Below, piece after piece: positions 8,864 to 18,434 of a DNA stretch of 64,000 nucleotides. The first letter of the stretch is position 1. Each line of letters begins with the position of its first letter. The notes beneath the pieces are model-generated. The model did no database searches, was not told the origin of the DNA, and saw only the letters and a list, made by a program, of their open reading frames with translations. This DNA is from Oceanicola sp. (lineage in GTDB: Bacteria > Pseudomonadota > Alphaproteobacteria > Rhodobacterales > Rhodobacteraceae), in the NCBI GenBank assembly GCA_022447275.1, contig JAKVBK010000001.1, positions 62,001 to 126,000 on the forward strand, given 5' to 3'. The translations under genes were made by a program, and so were the position numbers.

Positions 8864-11179
8864 TTAACCGCACTTGGAAAAGCCGCAGGAGCGACAGGTC
8901 ATGCAGCCCTCGACCATCGACATTTCATAGGCCCCGCAAGACGGGCACGCTGGCCCCGAAGGGCGCCCATCGGCCGTCATCGCCGTTGGCGCAGCGGCGG
9001 CCGGTGCCGCCTCCGGTGCCGGATAGGGATCGGATTTCAGCCCCATCCCTTCGCCCGCGATAAAGCCAATCGCCACCATGTGCTGTTCGATCACGCCGCC
9101 AATGGCTGCCAGGATCGAGGGGATATAACGCCCGCCCATCCACGCACCGCCCCGCGGATCAAACACGGCCTTGAGTTCTTCAACAACGAAAGACACGTCG
9201 CCTCCGCGCCGGAACACGGCCGAGATCATCCGCGTCAGGGCCACTGTCCAGGCGTAATGCTCCATGTTCTTGGAGTTGATGAACACCTCGAAGGGGCGGC
9301 GATGCCCGCCAATGAGGATGTCATTGATCGTGATATAGATCGCGTGTTCGTTCTCGGGCCATTTCAGCTTGTAGGTATGCCCTTCCAGCGCGGCGGGCCG
9401 ATCCAGCGGCTGGGCCATGTAGATGATATCGCCCTGTCCGGGCTCGGCCACGGGTTCGGGTGTGGTGGCGGGGGCCTCTTCTTCAGCCACGCTGAGCACC
9501 GAACCCGTCACCGCGTTGGGCCGATAGGTGGTGCAGCCTTTGCAGCCCTCGTCCCACGCCATCATGTAGACATCCTTGAAGGCCTCAAAGCTGATGTCTT
9601 CCGGGCAGTTGATGGTTTTTGAGATCGAGCTGTCGATCCATTTCTGCGCCGCCGCCTGCATGCGGACATGATCCGCAGGTGCCAATGTCTGGGCAGTGAC
9701 CATGTGATCAGGCAGCGGTGCATCCCCCTTGAGTTCGCGCCACTTGGCCACAGCGTAATCGACCACTTCCTCCTCGGTCTTGGAGCCATCTTTCTGCAGC
9801 ACTTTGCGCGTGTAGGAGGTGGCAAAGATCGGCTCGATCCCAGAGGACACATTGCCCGCGTAGAGGCTGATCGTGCCCGTGGGTGCGATCGAGGTCAGCA
9901 ATGCGTTGCGGATCCCGTGGGTGCGGATCGCCGCGCGCACGTCCTCATCCATGGCTTGCATGGCCTCTGAAGCAAGGAAGGGCTCGGCATCGAACAGCGG
10001 GAAGGCGCCTTTTTCCTTGGCCAGCTCAACCGAGGCAAGATAGGCCGCGCGGGCGATCTGGTGCAGCCAGGCATCCGTCTGGGCGGCCGCTTCTTCACTG
10101 CCGTAGCGCAAATTCACCATGGCCAGCGCATCCGCCAACCCGGTGACACCCAGCCCGATACGCCGCTTGGCCTGCGCTTCCTGCGCTTGTTGCTCGAGCG
10201 GGAAGCGCGAGGCGTCCACCACGTTGTCCATCATCCGCACGGCCGTTGCCACAAGCGTTTGCAGCGCGCTGAGCGACAGCTGCGCCTTCTCACCATCGAA
10301 CGGGGACTCAACGAGGCGCGCGAGGTTGATGGAGCCCAGCAGGCAGGCCCCATAGGGCGGCAAGGGCTGTTCACCGCACGGGTTGGTGGCCGCAATCGTT
10401 TCGCAATAATGCAGGTTGTTGGCGCGGTTGATGCGGTCAATGAAGATCACACCGGGCTCGGCGTAATCATAGGTTGCCTGCATGATCCGATCCCACAAAA
10501 CGCGGGCACGAATGGTGCGATACACCTTGCCATCGAACACCAGATCCCAATCCGCATCGGCCTTCACAGCATCCATGAACGCATCGGTGACCAGAACCGA
10601 GACATTGAACATACGCAGGCGCGCCGCATCGGCCTTGGCGGAGATGAAGTCCTCAACATCGGGGTGATCGCAGCGCATACAGGCCATCATCGCCCCGCGC
10701 CGCGAGCCGGCAGACATGATGGTGCGGCACATCGAATCCCAGACATCCATGAATGACAGCGGCCCCGAAGCATCCGCCGCCACGCCCTCAACACCTGCCC
10801 CTTTTGGCCGGATCGTAGAGAAATCATAGCCGATGCCGCCGCCCTGCTGCATGGTCAGCGCGGCTTCTTTCAACATCTCAAAAATGCCTGCCATGCTGTC
10901 AGGGATCGTGCCCATCACAAAGCAGTTGAACAACGTGACCGAGCGCGCCGTACCCGCCCCCGCGGTGATCCGCCCCGCAGGCAGGAAGCGGAAATCGCGC
11001 AGAGCGTCCTCGAATTTCGGCGCCCACGCCTCTGGTGTGGCCTCAACCGACGCCAAAGCGCCCGCAATGCGCGACCACGTGTCTTCAACATTTGCGTCGA
11101 TCGGGGTCCCGTCCGCCTGCTTGAAGCGGTACTTCATATCCCAGATCGCTTCGGCAATGGGGGCAGCAAATCGGCTCAT
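8864..11179 (-). CDS. nrdJ: Vitamin B12-dependent (class II) ribonucleoside-diphosphate reductase
   Basis: About 771 residues. It reduces ribonucleotides to deoxyribonucleotides with adenosylcobalamin as radical source, and works with or without oxygen. Visible features: substrate-site cysteine in TLFNCFVMGT, the active-site NPCGEQPLPPYG segment that carries the thiyl-radical Cys and Glu, APTGTISLYAG near the middle, and a C-terminal cysteine cluster (CPSCG, CMTCRSCGFSKCG) for redox or zinc. The frame is open to 11260, but the ATG at 11179 is preferred because it has a GGAGAA ribosome site upstream and matches the family start (SRFAAPIAEAIWDMKYRF). No intein is present. No cobalamin riboswitch was visible in the short leader, which is shared with the divergent DUF1489 gene. 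Confidence 0.96.
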   Translation of the reverse strand: MSRFAAPIAEAIWDMKYRFKQADGTPIDANVEDTWSRIAGALASVEATPEAWAPKFEDALRDFRFLPAGRITAGAGTARSVTLFNCFVMGTIPDSMAGIFEMLKEAALTMQQGGGIGYDFSTIRPKGAGVEGVAADASGPLSFMDVWDSMCRTIMSAGSRRGAMMACMRCDHPDVEDFISAKADAARLRMFNVSVLVTDAFMDAVKADADWDLVFDGKVYRTIRARVLWDRIMQATYDYAEPGVIFIDRINRANNLHYCETIAATNPCGEQPLPPYGACLLGSINLARLVESPFDGEKAQLSLSALQTLVATAVRMMDNVVDASRFPLEQQAQEAQAKRRIGLGVTGLADALAMVNLRYGSEEAAAQTDAWLHQIARAAYLASVELAKEKGAFPLFDAEPFLASEAMQAMDEDVRAAIRTHGIRNALLTSIAPTGTISLYAGNVSSGIEPIFATSYTRKVLQKDGSKTEEEVVDYAVAKWRELKGDAPLPDHMVTAQTLAPADHVRMQAAAQKWIDSSISKTINCPEDISFEAFKDVYMMAWDEGCKGCTTYRPNAVTGSVLSVAEEEAPATTPEPVAEPGQGDIIYMAQPLDRPAALEGHTYKLKWPENEHAIYITINDILIGGHRRPFEVFINSKNMEHYAWTVALTRMISAVFRRGGDVSFVVEELKAVFDPRGGAWMGGRYIPSILAAIGGVIEQHMVAIGFIAGEGMGLKSDPYPAPEAAPAAAAPTAMTADGRPSGPACPSCGAYEMSMVEGCMTCRSCGFSKCG

Positions 11180-11298
11180 GGGTGATTCTCCGGTTCTCGG
11201 GCAGGTAACCAGCATACAGGCAGCCCCCCGCAAAGCACAACAGGTTGAAGATCGCGCCAATCAGGCTACGATATCGTGTGGCCGCTGTGGGGGACTCT

Positions 11299-11730
11299 GT
11301 GGATAACCATGTGAATTTGTTAAAGCTGTGCGTCGGTGCCGAGAAGGTCGAGGACCTGTTGGCCTGGCAGGCATCCCCGCGTGCCAAGGGCCCCGACGGG
11401 CTGCCCCGCCACGTCACCCGCATGTGGCCAAAGCGCGAAGCGCAGCTGTTGGATGGCGGCTCGCTCTATTGGGTGTTCAAGGGGCTTGTGCTGTGCCGCC
11501 AACGGGTGCTGCGGCTTGACGAGGTGCTGGGCGCGGATGGGATCACCCGTTGCGGCATCGTATTGGAGCCGCAGGTGCATCGTACGCGCCCGATGCCAAA
11601 ACGCCCCTTCCAGGGATGGCGCTATCTGCAGCCCGGCGATGCGCCCGAAGATCTGGGCGAAGCCCGGGCCGAGGAAACGCCCCTGCCCCCCGCGCTTGAA
11701 GCCGCATTGGCCGACATCGGCGTGCGCTAA
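11299..11730 (+). CDS. DUF1489 family protein
   Basis: About 143 residues resembling the alphaproteobacterial DUF1489 family: N-terminal NLLKLCVGAEKVEDLLAWQ, central LYWVFKGLVLCRQRVLRLDEV, then RCGIVLEPQVHRTRP and PKRPFQGWRYL. The function of the family is unknown; it is a soluble, conserved protein. The frame is open to an ATG at 11245, but GTG at 11299 (GGGGGA a few bases upstream) or GTG at 11311 fits the family N-terminus better; I use 11299 with doubt. It diverges from nrdJ with about 120 bases between the starts. A GCGGCC...GGCCGC hairpin (11735-11752) with a T run some bases later (11765-11770) may terminate it. Confidence 0.82.
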   Translation: MDNHVNLLKLCVGAEKVEDLLAWQASPRAKGPDGLPRHVTRMWPKREAQLLDGGSLYWVFKGLVLCRQRVLRLDEVLGADGITRCGIVLEPQVHRTRPMPKRPFQGWRYLQPGDAPEDLGEARAEETPLPPALEAALADIGVR

Positions 11731-11780
11731 GGCAGCGGCCCGCAAAGGCCGCAGCTTCTCAAGCGTTTTTAATAGATTGG

Positions 11781-12470
11781 TCAGCCCAAACGGGCGCGGA
11801 GGTCCTGCAACACGGCCACCTCATCAGGCTGCCACTGCGCAACCTTGGAGCGCAGCAACGTGGCCTGACTTTTATGGATCAACCCGTCAGACAGAATTTT
11901 CAGGTGGTTCGCCGTCAGCGTTTCTCCGGTCGAGGTGATATCCGCAACGGCTTCCGCAGTTTCATTGCGGATCGTTCCCTCCGTGGCACCCTGACTGTCC
12001 ACCAACTGGTAATCTGCCACGCCATGGGCCCGCAGAAATTCTCGCACAAGCCGATGATACTTTGTGGCAATCCGCAGCCTGTGACCATGGGTGGCCCGGA
12101 AGGCCGCCGCTGCCGCATCAAGATCATCAAGCGTGTCGACATCAATCCAGAAGGAGGGCACGGCGATGATCAAGTCGGCCCCGCCAAATCCCATGGGCGC
12201 CAGTTCTTCGACCACGCGCTCCCAGTGCGCGATCTTCTCACGGACGAGGTCTGTGCCGGTCACGCCGATATGGATACGCCCGGCCTCCAGTTCTCTCGGA
12301 ATCTCCCCAGCCGAAAGCAAGACCAGCTCAACCCCGTCAATCCCCTCGACCTTTGCGGCATATTCACGATCTGACCCGGTGCGCGACAGATAAATGCCAC
12401 GCGCTGCAAACCATTCGAAGGTTTTTTCCATGAGCCGCCCCTTGGACGGCAAGCCCAGCTTCAGCGTCAT
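11781..12470 (-). CDS. hisG: ATP phosphoribosyltransferase catalytic subunit, short form
   Basis: 229 residues, the short HisG form that lacks the C-terminal regulatory domain and needs HisZ. It condenses ATP with PRPP, the first committed step of histidine synthesis. The N-terminal LGLPSKGRLMEKT, GRIHIGVTGTDLVRE and DSQGATEGTIRNETAEAVADI segments are characteristic, the last being the PRPP-binding region. Its start overlaps the hisZ stop by 4 bases (ATGA), so the two subunits are probably made in fixed ratio. It is the last gene of hisS-hisZ-hisG. Feedback by histidine would act through HisZ, from knowledge of the family. Confidence 0.97.
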   Translation of the reverse strand: MTLKLGLPSKGRLMEKTFEWFAARGIYLSRTGSDREYAAKVEGIDGVELVLLSAGEIPRELEAGRIHIGVTGTDLVREKIAHWERVVEELAPMGFGGADLIIAVPSFWIDVDTLDDLDAAAAAFRATHGHRLRIATKYHRLVREFLRAHGVADYQLVDSQGATEGTIRNETAEAVADITSTGETLTANHLKILSDGLIHKSQATLLRSKVAQWQPDEVAVLQDLRARLG

Positions 12471-13567
12471 GGCAAAAGCTCCTGCAGCACAGAGGGGCGG
12501 ATCACGCCGCCCACAGCCGGAACCGCACGGCCCAAACGGGCCGTGAGCGCATCATAGCGCCCCCCGGTCGCAACCATGGGCAAATCATCGCGGCCTGGTA
12601 CGGAAAACCCAAACACGAGGCCATCGTAATACTCCATGAGGGTTCGGCCATAAGCGCCCTCAAAGATCATCGTGGACAGATCCAGCCCCACGGCATCAAA
12701 AGCACTGAGCCGCGCCTCAAGGCGATCGACAGCAGTGGCAATTGCGGGCAGTTCCCGCGACACCAACTGCAGCTGTGCCAAGGCCTCGGCAGGGGCCGCG
12801 CGCACTTTGAGCACCTCGTCGAGAAGGGTCAGCAGGCCGGGCTCTAGGGGGGGCGTCTCTGCATCTTCCTGCAGTGCGGCAACCCGCGCGCGCACCTCTG
12901 CGGGGCGGCGCAGGCCCAGAGCCGGGCCGGCCTGCGCCATCAAGACATCGGGGGGGGTGCTCTGCAAGGCAGTCAGCAGTGCGCCCCGGCTGGCCGGCGC
13001 AGGCACCGCTCCTGCAAACCGCTCGAGCAAGGCCCGAAAGCGCGTGGGGCGCCAGACGTGGCGCCGCAGGGCCGCGCGGCGACGGGGCGTGGTGGGCAAC
13101 CCATCGACAGCCGCCATCAGCAGCCCGATATCCCCCATTTCGGCCTGTAAGTCATAAGGGGCAAGCTGTTCTGCCAGTGCCAGAAACACCTCTGCCTCAG
13201 CCTGCTCCGGCATGTCATCATCGCCGATGCGTTCATAGCCCACCTGCAGATATTCCGTGGGCCGCTCTGCGTCTTGCTCCTGACGGCGGAACACCTCACC
13301 CCGATAGGCATAGCGCATGGGGCCGGACGCGGCAGCGATATGGGCCTGAACCACAGGCACCGTGAAATCGGGCCGCAGCATTTGTTCGCCCCGCAGCGGA
13401 TCGGCAGTGGTGTAAGCGCGGGCGCGGATGTCTTCGCCGTAGAGATCCAGCAAGGTGCCCGCAGGCTGCAGGATGGACGTCTCAAAGGCCGTTGCGCCAC
13501 GGGCCAGAAAGCCCGCGTGAAAACCGTCGCCCAGGGCTCGTATCGCCGCGCTGCGCTCGGCCATCAT
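12467..13567 (-). CDS. hisZ: ATP phosphoribosyltransferase regulatory subunit
   Basis: About 366 residues related to the class II histidyl-tRNA synthetase catalytic core but without tRNA charging activity; in the family it forms a hetero-octamer with short HisG and senses histidine. Visible: motif 2-like PMRYAYRGEVFRRQ with EYLQVGYERIG, and a degenerate late segment GRTLMEYYDGLVFGFS in place of the synthetase HisA box. The frame is open to 13738 inside hisS, but the tandem ATGs at 13567 and 13564, immediately after the hisS stop, are the natural start (MAERSAAIRALG). It overlaps hisG by 4 bases. The neighbourhood (hisS before, hisG after) leaves little doubt. Confidence 0.94.
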   Translation of the reverse strand: MMAERSAAIRALGDGFHAGFLARGATAFETSILQPAGTLLDLYGEDIRARAYTTADPLRGEQMLRPDFTVPVVQAHIAAASGPMRYAYRGEVFRRQEQDAERPTEYLQVGYERIGDDDMPEQAEAEVFLALAEQLAPYDLQAEMGDIGLLMAAVDGLPTTPRRRAALRRHVWRPTRFRALLERFAGAVPAPASRGALLTALQSTPPDVLMAQAGPALGLRRPAEVRARVAALQEDAETPPLEPGLLTLLDEVLKVRAAPAEALAQLQLVSRELPAIATAVDRLEARLSAFDAVGLDLSTMIFEGAYGRTLMEYYDGLVFGFSVPGRDDLPMVATGGRYDALTARLGRAVPAVGGVIRPSVLQELLP

Positions 13568-13571
13568 CCGT

Positions 13572-15068
13572 TCAGCCCCCGGTCCGGGCCAGAATGGCAC
13601 GTACGGCTGGCACCAGATCGGCCAGGTCCACTTCCTGTTGTGCGGGCTGGGATTTCCATTCCTCGAGGCTGGCCGAAGCGGCAATCTGCGCCCCCAGCAC
13701 CAAGTCCTTGATCTGCACCTTCCCGGCAGCGGCCTCATCCGCGCCTTGGATCACCGCCACAGGGCTCTGGCGTTTGTCGGCGTATTTCAGTTGGTTGCCG
13801 AAATTCTTTGGATTGCCAAGGTAGACCTCCGCGCGCATGCCCGCGGCGCGCAGTTCAGCGGCCATTCTTTGGTAATCGGCCATCCGGTCACGGTCCATTA
13901 CGGTAACGATCACCGGGCCCGGCGCTGCTTGCTCAAGCCGTCCCTTGGCGCGTAGCGCAGCCAGCAGCCGGTCCACCCCGATCGAGATGCCTGTTGCCGG
14001 CACCTGCTGGCCCGTGAAGCGTTTCACCAGATCATCGTAGCGCCCGCCGCCAGAGACTGACCCAAACTGACGTGGCCGGCCCTTCTCGTCCATGATCTCA
14101 AATGTCAGTTCTGCCTCAAAGACAGGCCCGGTGTAGTAGCCCAGCCCGCGGACAACAGAAGGATCAAGCACCGCCCTGTCTTCGCCCACGCCCTGGGCCG
14201 CAAGCAAGGTCCCGATCTGGTCAAGCTCGTCCACACCGGTGCTGCCAGTTGCCGATGGCCCGACAAGCGCACGGAGATTCGCGACGGTCTGGCCGGCGTT
14301 GTCGCCCCGCGCAGACATGAAAGCCATCACGGTTTCGGCCTGATCGGCACTCAGACCAGCCCCTTCGGTGAAATCGCCCGAGGCATCTTCCCGGCCCGCC
14401 CCAAGCAAGGCGCGCACCCCGTCCGGGCCCAACCTGTCCAGCTTGTCGATGGCGCGCAGGACAATGCCCCGCTCAGCCTCAAACTGCGTGGGATCATCCG
14501 GGTTCAGAACACCGGCAACTTCCATCACGCCGTTCAGAACTTTTCGGTTGTTGATCCGCACGATGTAGTCGCCGCGCGGGATCCCGACCGCTTCAAGCGT
14601 GCTGGCAAGCATGCCGCAAATCTCTGCGTCTGCGGCAACGGAGGGCGCCCCCACCGTATCCGCATCGCACTGATAGAACTGGCGGAAACGGCCCGGCCCG
14701 GGCTTTTCGTTGCGCCAGACCGGCCCCATGGCATAGCGCCGATAGGGGCTTGGCAGATCATTGCGGTACTGGGCCGCCACGCGGGCCAGCGGCGCTGTCA
14801 GATCGTAGCGCAGGGCAACCCAGCCCGCATCGTCATCCTCCCAGGCGAACACACCCTCATTGGGACGGTCGACATCGGGCAGAAACTTGCCCAGCGCCTC
14901 GACGGTTTCGACGGCGGATGTTTCCAGCGGCTCAAAGCCATGCAGACGGTATGTCTCGGCAATTGTTGCCAACATGGCATTGCGTTCGACGACGTCGGCG
15001 CCGAAATAGTCCCGGAACCCCTTGGGCGTGATCGCCTTGGGGCGGGGCGCCTTTTTCTGCTTGGCCAT
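13572..15068 (-). CDS. hisS: Histidyl-tRNA synthetase
   Basis: 498 residues, the longer alphaproteobacterial form (E. coli about 424). It charges tRNA-His with histidine. Class II motif 1 region and motif 2 ([27 protein letters not shown]) lie in the first third, the histidine-specific box [15 protein letters not shown] is near residue 310, and motif 3 ([12 protein letters not shown]) near 365. A C-terminal anticodon-binding domain follows ([25 protein letters not shown]). It starts with [20 protein letters not shown], with a GAGCGA ribosome site. It leads the hisS-hisZ-hisG unit and diverges from slyX over about 87 bases. Confidence 0.97.
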   Translation of the reverse strand: MAKQKKAPRPKAITPKGFRDYFGADVVERNAMLATIAETYRLHGFEPLETSAVETVEALGKFLPDVDRPNEGVFAWEDDDAGWVALRYDLTAPLARVAAQYRNDLPSPYRRYAMGPVWRNEKPGPGRFRQFYQCDADTVGAPSVAADAEICGMLASTLEAVGIPRGDYIVRINNRKVLNGVMEVAGVLNPDDPTQFEAERGIVLRAIDKLDRLGPDGVRALLGAGREDASGDFTEGAGLSADQAETVMAFMSARGDNAGQTVANLRALVGPSATGSTGVDELDQIGTLLAAQGVGEDRAVLDPSVVRGLGYYTGPVFEAELTFEIMDEKGRPRQFGSVSGGGRYDDLVKRFTGQQVPATGISIGVDRLLAALRAKGRLEQAAPGPVIVTVMDRDRMADYQRMAAELRAAGMRAEVYLGNPKNFGNQLKYADKRQSPVAVIQGADEAAAGKVQIKDLVLGAQIAASASLEEWKSQPAQQEVDLADLVPAVRAILARTGG

Positions 15069-15155
15069 GAAATCGCTCTTGCGGTTGTTGTGGTCGCGTG
15101 CCCGGCGTCTTTAGCTTTTGGTCACGAGAACAGCAACCGGCACGGAGCATAAGTA

Positions 15156-15353
15156 ATGGCGCAAGAGTTGGAAGAACGCATCGCACATCTCGAAAAGATG
15201 CTCGACGAGCTCTCAGACGTGGTGAAAGCCCAGCGAGATGAGATGGACGGGATGGCGCGTATTTTGGAAGCGCTGCGCCAAAAAGCGCTGGCGGACGCGC
15301 AGGCAAGCGATGGGGGCGTCATCCTCGGGGACGAACGCCCCCCCCATTACTAA
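15156..15353 (+). CDS. slyX: SlyX family coiled-coil protein
   Basis: A 65-residue, highly charged protein predicted to be almost entirely coiled coil (LEERIAHLEKMLDELSDVVKAQRDEMDGMARILEALRQK has leucine/hydrophobic heptads) with the family-typical C-terminal PPHY. The biochemical role of SlyX is not established. A CGGAG ribosome site precedes the ATG. The stop lies 4 bases from the convergent SPOR-protein stop, so the two transcripts must overlap or terminate by other means. Confidence 0.85.
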   Translation: MAQELEERIAHLEKMLDELSDVVKAQRDEMDGMARILEALRQKALADAQASDGGVILGDERPPHY

Positions 15354-15357
15354 GCAT

Positions 15358-16752
15358 TCAGCGTCGCGGGAACGCATCCCGGAAACCCGCCGCCCGCACA
15401 GCCGATAGGGCGCGGGCGCTGCTGCCCCCATCCTGGAAGGGGCCCGCGAGCACCACGGTCAACGGGCGCCCGCTGCGGGTGATGGATTGTGTCGTCACTG
15501 GCAAGCCCAGCCCACGCAAACGGTTTGCGGTGTTGATGGCATTTTGAGGCACGCCGAAAGCGCCCGCCTGCACAAAGCGGTAACCCGCGCCGCCTGAAGG
15601 GGCCGGTACCGCGACTTTTGGCGCGACAGCCCTGGGCGCCACGGCCACAGTTGTCGGGGCCGGCGCTGTCACCTTGGACGGCGTCTCTGTCAGGGCGCGG
15701 GCCGAGGGCGCTGTTTTAGAGGAAACCGATTGTGTGCTTCCGCGCGGCACGACGATGACACTGCGCACGAAGGCTCCCGCGGGCCGGTTGACATCGCTGG
15801 CGCGCAGACGGGTGTTTGGGTAGCGCAGATAAGGATAGTCAGCCGTGACATCGGCGCCCGTGCGCAAATCGATCAGGCGGCGCGGGGTCGCCGCTGTCCA
15901 CGCAACCGCGGCACGCTGTTGCGATTGGGCTGTCGCGCTGGCCGGCAAGCCACGCTGCTCGTTATATCGGCCATCCGCATAAACCGGACGATACCCATCG
16001 GGAACCTTTGCCGGGGCGCCCTCGATCCGCAAGATGGCCGCACCGCTGTTGCTACCGCTGGCGGATGCCGTTTGCGTCGGTTGAATGCTTGGCCCAAGCC
16101 CGACCGGGCTTTCCAGCTGTGGCCCACAGCGCACACCTTTTTTGTTGGTATACTGCGCCGAGATCGCGCTGCGGCCAGGACAGCCGCCACTGGACACCTG
16201 AACCTGCGCCACCGCAGGGGCCTTGGGCGCAGGCGCAGCGGCAGGTTTAGGCGCCACGGTCACAGTGGGTGTCGAGGCCACAACGGTTGGGGCAGGCGCT
16301 GGCGATGGTGTACGCCGACGGAACAGTGAGAACAGGCCCGTTGTCGGCTTCGGTGCAGCGGCCGGTTTGCTGTCCATGGCCGATGCCACGGTCGGGATCG
16401 GATCCTTGGCCCTGGCGCGCACCGGTGCCGCTGGGGCGCTGCTGCGGGCGGTTTCACGCGGGGGCTGTGCGGGGGTTGCTCGTGGGGCCTGCGCCGGCGC
16501 TGCCCGGGCGGCAAATGTCGGCTTCTGACCGCAAATCAGGCGCCGTCCCCGTGTGACACGCGGCACCCAGTTCACCGCTCCTTCAAAGCCAGCACGGATA
16601 TAAACACAGCCCTCATTGTCAACAAACTGAGTGCCTTTGAAGCTGGCGGGGGGGAAGTTCACCGGCCCTTGGTCACGCCGCAGGGTTTGCGCCTCAGCGG
16701 ATATGGCCAACGCGCTGACCAGAACCGCAACGTTTAAGAGCTTCCGTGCCAT
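15358..16752 (-). CDS. Secreted SPOR-domain (peptidoglycan-binding) protein
   Basis: About 464 residues. An N-terminal signal peptide (MARKLLNVAVLVSALAISAEA) is followed by a conserved cysteine-bearing region (GCVYIRAGFEGAVNWVPRV...LICGQ), a long low-complexity proline/alanine-rich segment (about residues 95-190), a second conserved region with GCPGRSAISAQYTNKKGVRCGPQ, and a C-terminal SPOR domain (about 390-460: YRFVQAGAFGVPQNAINTANRL). SPOR domains bind denuded glycan at septa, suggesting a cell-division or envelope role in the periplasm. The start at 16752 is chosen because AGGGAG precedes it and it begins the signal peptide. It follows upp by 78 bases on the same strand; co-transcription is possible. 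Confidence 0.88.
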   Translation of the reverse strand: MARKLLNVAVLVSALAISAEAQTLRRDQGPVNFPPASFKGTQFVDNEGCVYIRAGFEGAVNWVPRVTRGRRLICGQKPTFAARAAPAQAPRATPAQPPRETARSSAPAAPVRARAKDPIPTVASAMDSKPAAAPKPTTGLFSLFRRRTPSPAPAPTVVASTPTVTVAPKPAAAPAPKAPAVAQVQVSSGGCPGRSAISAQYTNKKGVRCGPQLESPVGLGPSIQPTQTASASGSNSGAAILRIEGAPAKVPDGYRPVYADGRYNEQRGLPASATAQSQQRAAVAWTAATPRRLIDLRTGADVTADYPYLRYPNTRLRASDVNRPAGAFVRSVIVVPRGSTQSVSSKTAPSARALTETPSKVTAPAPTTVAVAPRAVAPKVAVPAPSGGAGYRFVQAGAFGVPQNAINTANRLRGLGLPVTTQSITRSGRPLTVVLAGPFQDGGSSARALSAVRAAGFRDAFPRR

Positions 16753-16830
16753 GACACACTCCCTCATTCTTTGAAAAGAGCATGCCTTACTCGCGACGCT
16801 ACGTAAAGCGCCGCGCGCAGGATTCTTAGC

Positions 16831-17463
16831 TTATTTTGTGCCAAACATGCGGTCACCCGCATCCCCTAGCCCCGGAACGATGTATCCCTTCTCATTGAGA
16901 TGGCTGTCCAGAGCCGCAGTCACGATGGGTACATCCGGGTGCGCCTCGGCCATGCGGGCCACCCCTTCCGGCGCCGCCAGCAAGCACAGAAAACGGATAT
17001 TGCGCGCCCCGGCCTGCTTGAGAAGGTCGATCGCTGCAGCCGAGGAATTGCCCGTTGCCAGCATCGGATCAACGGCGATCACAAGCCTGTCTTCCAGCGC
17101 TTCGGGCACTTTGAAGTAATACTGAACGGGCTGGAGCGTTTCCTCATCGCGGTAGAGGCCGACAAAGCCCACACGGGCTGCCGGGATCAGATCAAGAATG
17201 CCGTCCAAAAGCCCGTTGCCCGCCCGCAGGATCGAGACCAGCGCGAGCTTCTTGCCATCCAAGATGGGGGCGTCCATCTCCTCCAGCGGCGTTTCGACCT
17301 TCTGCGTCGTCATCGCCAGTTCGCGGGTCACCTCATAGGCCAGCAGGTGGCTGATTTCGCGCAGCAGCTGCCGGAACGAGGCGGTCGACGTGTCCTTGTC
17401 ACGCATCTTGCTGAGCTTATGCTGCACGAGCGGGTGCTCGACGACTGTCAGATGCTGGGTCAT
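16831..17463 (-). CDS. upp: Uracil phosphoribosyltransferase
   Basis: 210 residues, the usual length. It makes UMP from uracil and PRPP. The PRPP-binding loop [20 protein letters not shown] and the N-terminal [13 protein letters not shown] and [16 protein letters not shown] segments are diagnostic, as is the C-terminal [16 protein letters not shown] that forms the uracil pocket. The start overlaps the add stop by 4 bases, making it the last gene of the nucleoside salvage operon. Confidence 0.98.
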   Translation of the reverse strand: MTQHLTVVEHPLVQHKLSKMRDKDTSTASFRQLLREISHLLAYEVTRELAMTTQKVETPLEEMDAPILDGKKLALVSILRAGNGLLDGILDLIPAARVGFVGLYRDEETLQPVQYYFKVPEALEDRLVIAVDPMLATGNSSAAAIDLLKQAGARNIRFLCLLAAPEGVARMAEAHPDVPIVTAALDSHLNEKGYIVPGLGDAGDRMFGTK

Positions 17464-18434
17464 TGGCTTTCCAATCGCTTGATGAGGGCTTGCCTCGTCG
17501 TTTCATCGCAGAAGGCGGCCCGGGCCGCCGTCAGGTTGACTTCACGCACCACCGTATCATCCCAGCCAAACGTGTCTGCAAGGCGGTCAAACTCGTGGCT
17601 CATCGTGGTGTGAAAGAAGGGGGGATCATCCGTTGAAACGGTCACCGGGACGCCCCGCGCGCGCAGGGTTTCGATGGGATGGCTGCGCCAATTGGGATAG
17701 ACGCCCAGCGCCACGTTCGAGCCGGGGCAGACCTCCAGAACGATGCCATCCTCTGCCAGCCGCTCGACAAGGGCCGGATCCTCGATCGCGCGCACCCCAT
17801 GGCCAATCCGCTCGACATGCAGATCGTCAAGACAGGCGCGCACGCTTTCCGGGCCGCGCCATTCCCCGGCATGGGCCGTCAGGCGCAGACCGGCCTCGCG
17901 GGCGCAATCAAAAGCCCAGGCATAATCGCGGGGCTCCAACGTCTTTTCATCGCCGGCAATGCCAAACCCGGTGACGAAATCGCCCACGGTTTCTGCGGCG
18001 CACAGGGCCGGGGCCCGGGCTTTCTCTGGTCCGAAATGGCGGATGCAGGTCACGATCGCGCGCAGTTCGATCGTGTCGCGCAGCGCCAGTGCGGCCTCTT
18101 GCATCGCGGCCACATATTCGCGCCAGGCCCCCACATCGCCGCCACCACAGAAATCCGGTGACAGGAATGTTTCGGCATAGATCACGCCATGTGCAGCGCA
18201 TTCTTCCAGAACCGCGGTGGTCAGCCGGGCATAATCTTGCGGTGTGTTGATCACCGAAGTGGCGACTTCATAGACATTCAGGAAGGCATTGAAGTCGGCA
18301 TATTTGTAATGGCCCTGGGCGTCAAAGATACCCGAGATATCGGCCTTCTTTTCGGCCGCCAGCCCGCGCACGAAAGACGGGCTGGCCGCCCCTTCCAAAT
18401 GCAAGTGCAATTCGATCTTCGGGCTCTGGCTCAC
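17460..18434 (-). CDS. add: Adenosine deaminase
   Basis: 324 residues of the amidohydrolase (TIM-barrel) family. It converts adenosine and deoxyadenosine to inosine and deoxyinosine. Zinc and catalytic motifs are in place: LHLHLEG near residue 10, [12 protein letters not shown] near 198, [11 protein letters not shown] near 220, and [11 protein letters not shown] near 278. Some bacterial relatives are adenine or aminodeoxyfutalosine deaminases, but the surrounding nucleoside genes favour adenosine. It overlaps deoB upstream and upp downstream by 4 bases each. Confidence 0.93.
   Translation of the reverse strand: MSQSPKIELHLHLEGAASPSFVRGLAAEKKADISGIFDAQGHYKYADFNAFLNVYEVATSVINTPQDYARLTTAVLEECAAHGVIYAETFLSPDFCGGGDVGAWREYVAAMQEAALALRDTIELRAIVTCIRHFGPEKARAPALCAAETVGDFVTGFGIAGDEKTLEPRDYAWAFDCAREAGLRLTAHAGEWRGPESVRACLDDLHVERIGHGVRAIEDPALVERLAEDGIVLEVCPGSNVALGVYPNWRSHPIETLRARGVPVTVSTDDPPFFHTTMSHEFDRLADTFGWDDTVVREVNLTAARAAFCDETTRQALIKRLESQ

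Noticed and set aside
11268-11277. NrdR box upstream of nrdJ (palindrome ACGATATCGT)
   Set aside because: The core resembles an NrdR box but is two bases shorter than the 16-bp consensus, lacks the ACAC left arm, and no second box was found at the usual spacing.
11180-11298. Cobalamin riboswitch for nrdJ
   Set aside because: The leader is too short and shared with a divergent gene, and no B12-box-like sequence was seen.
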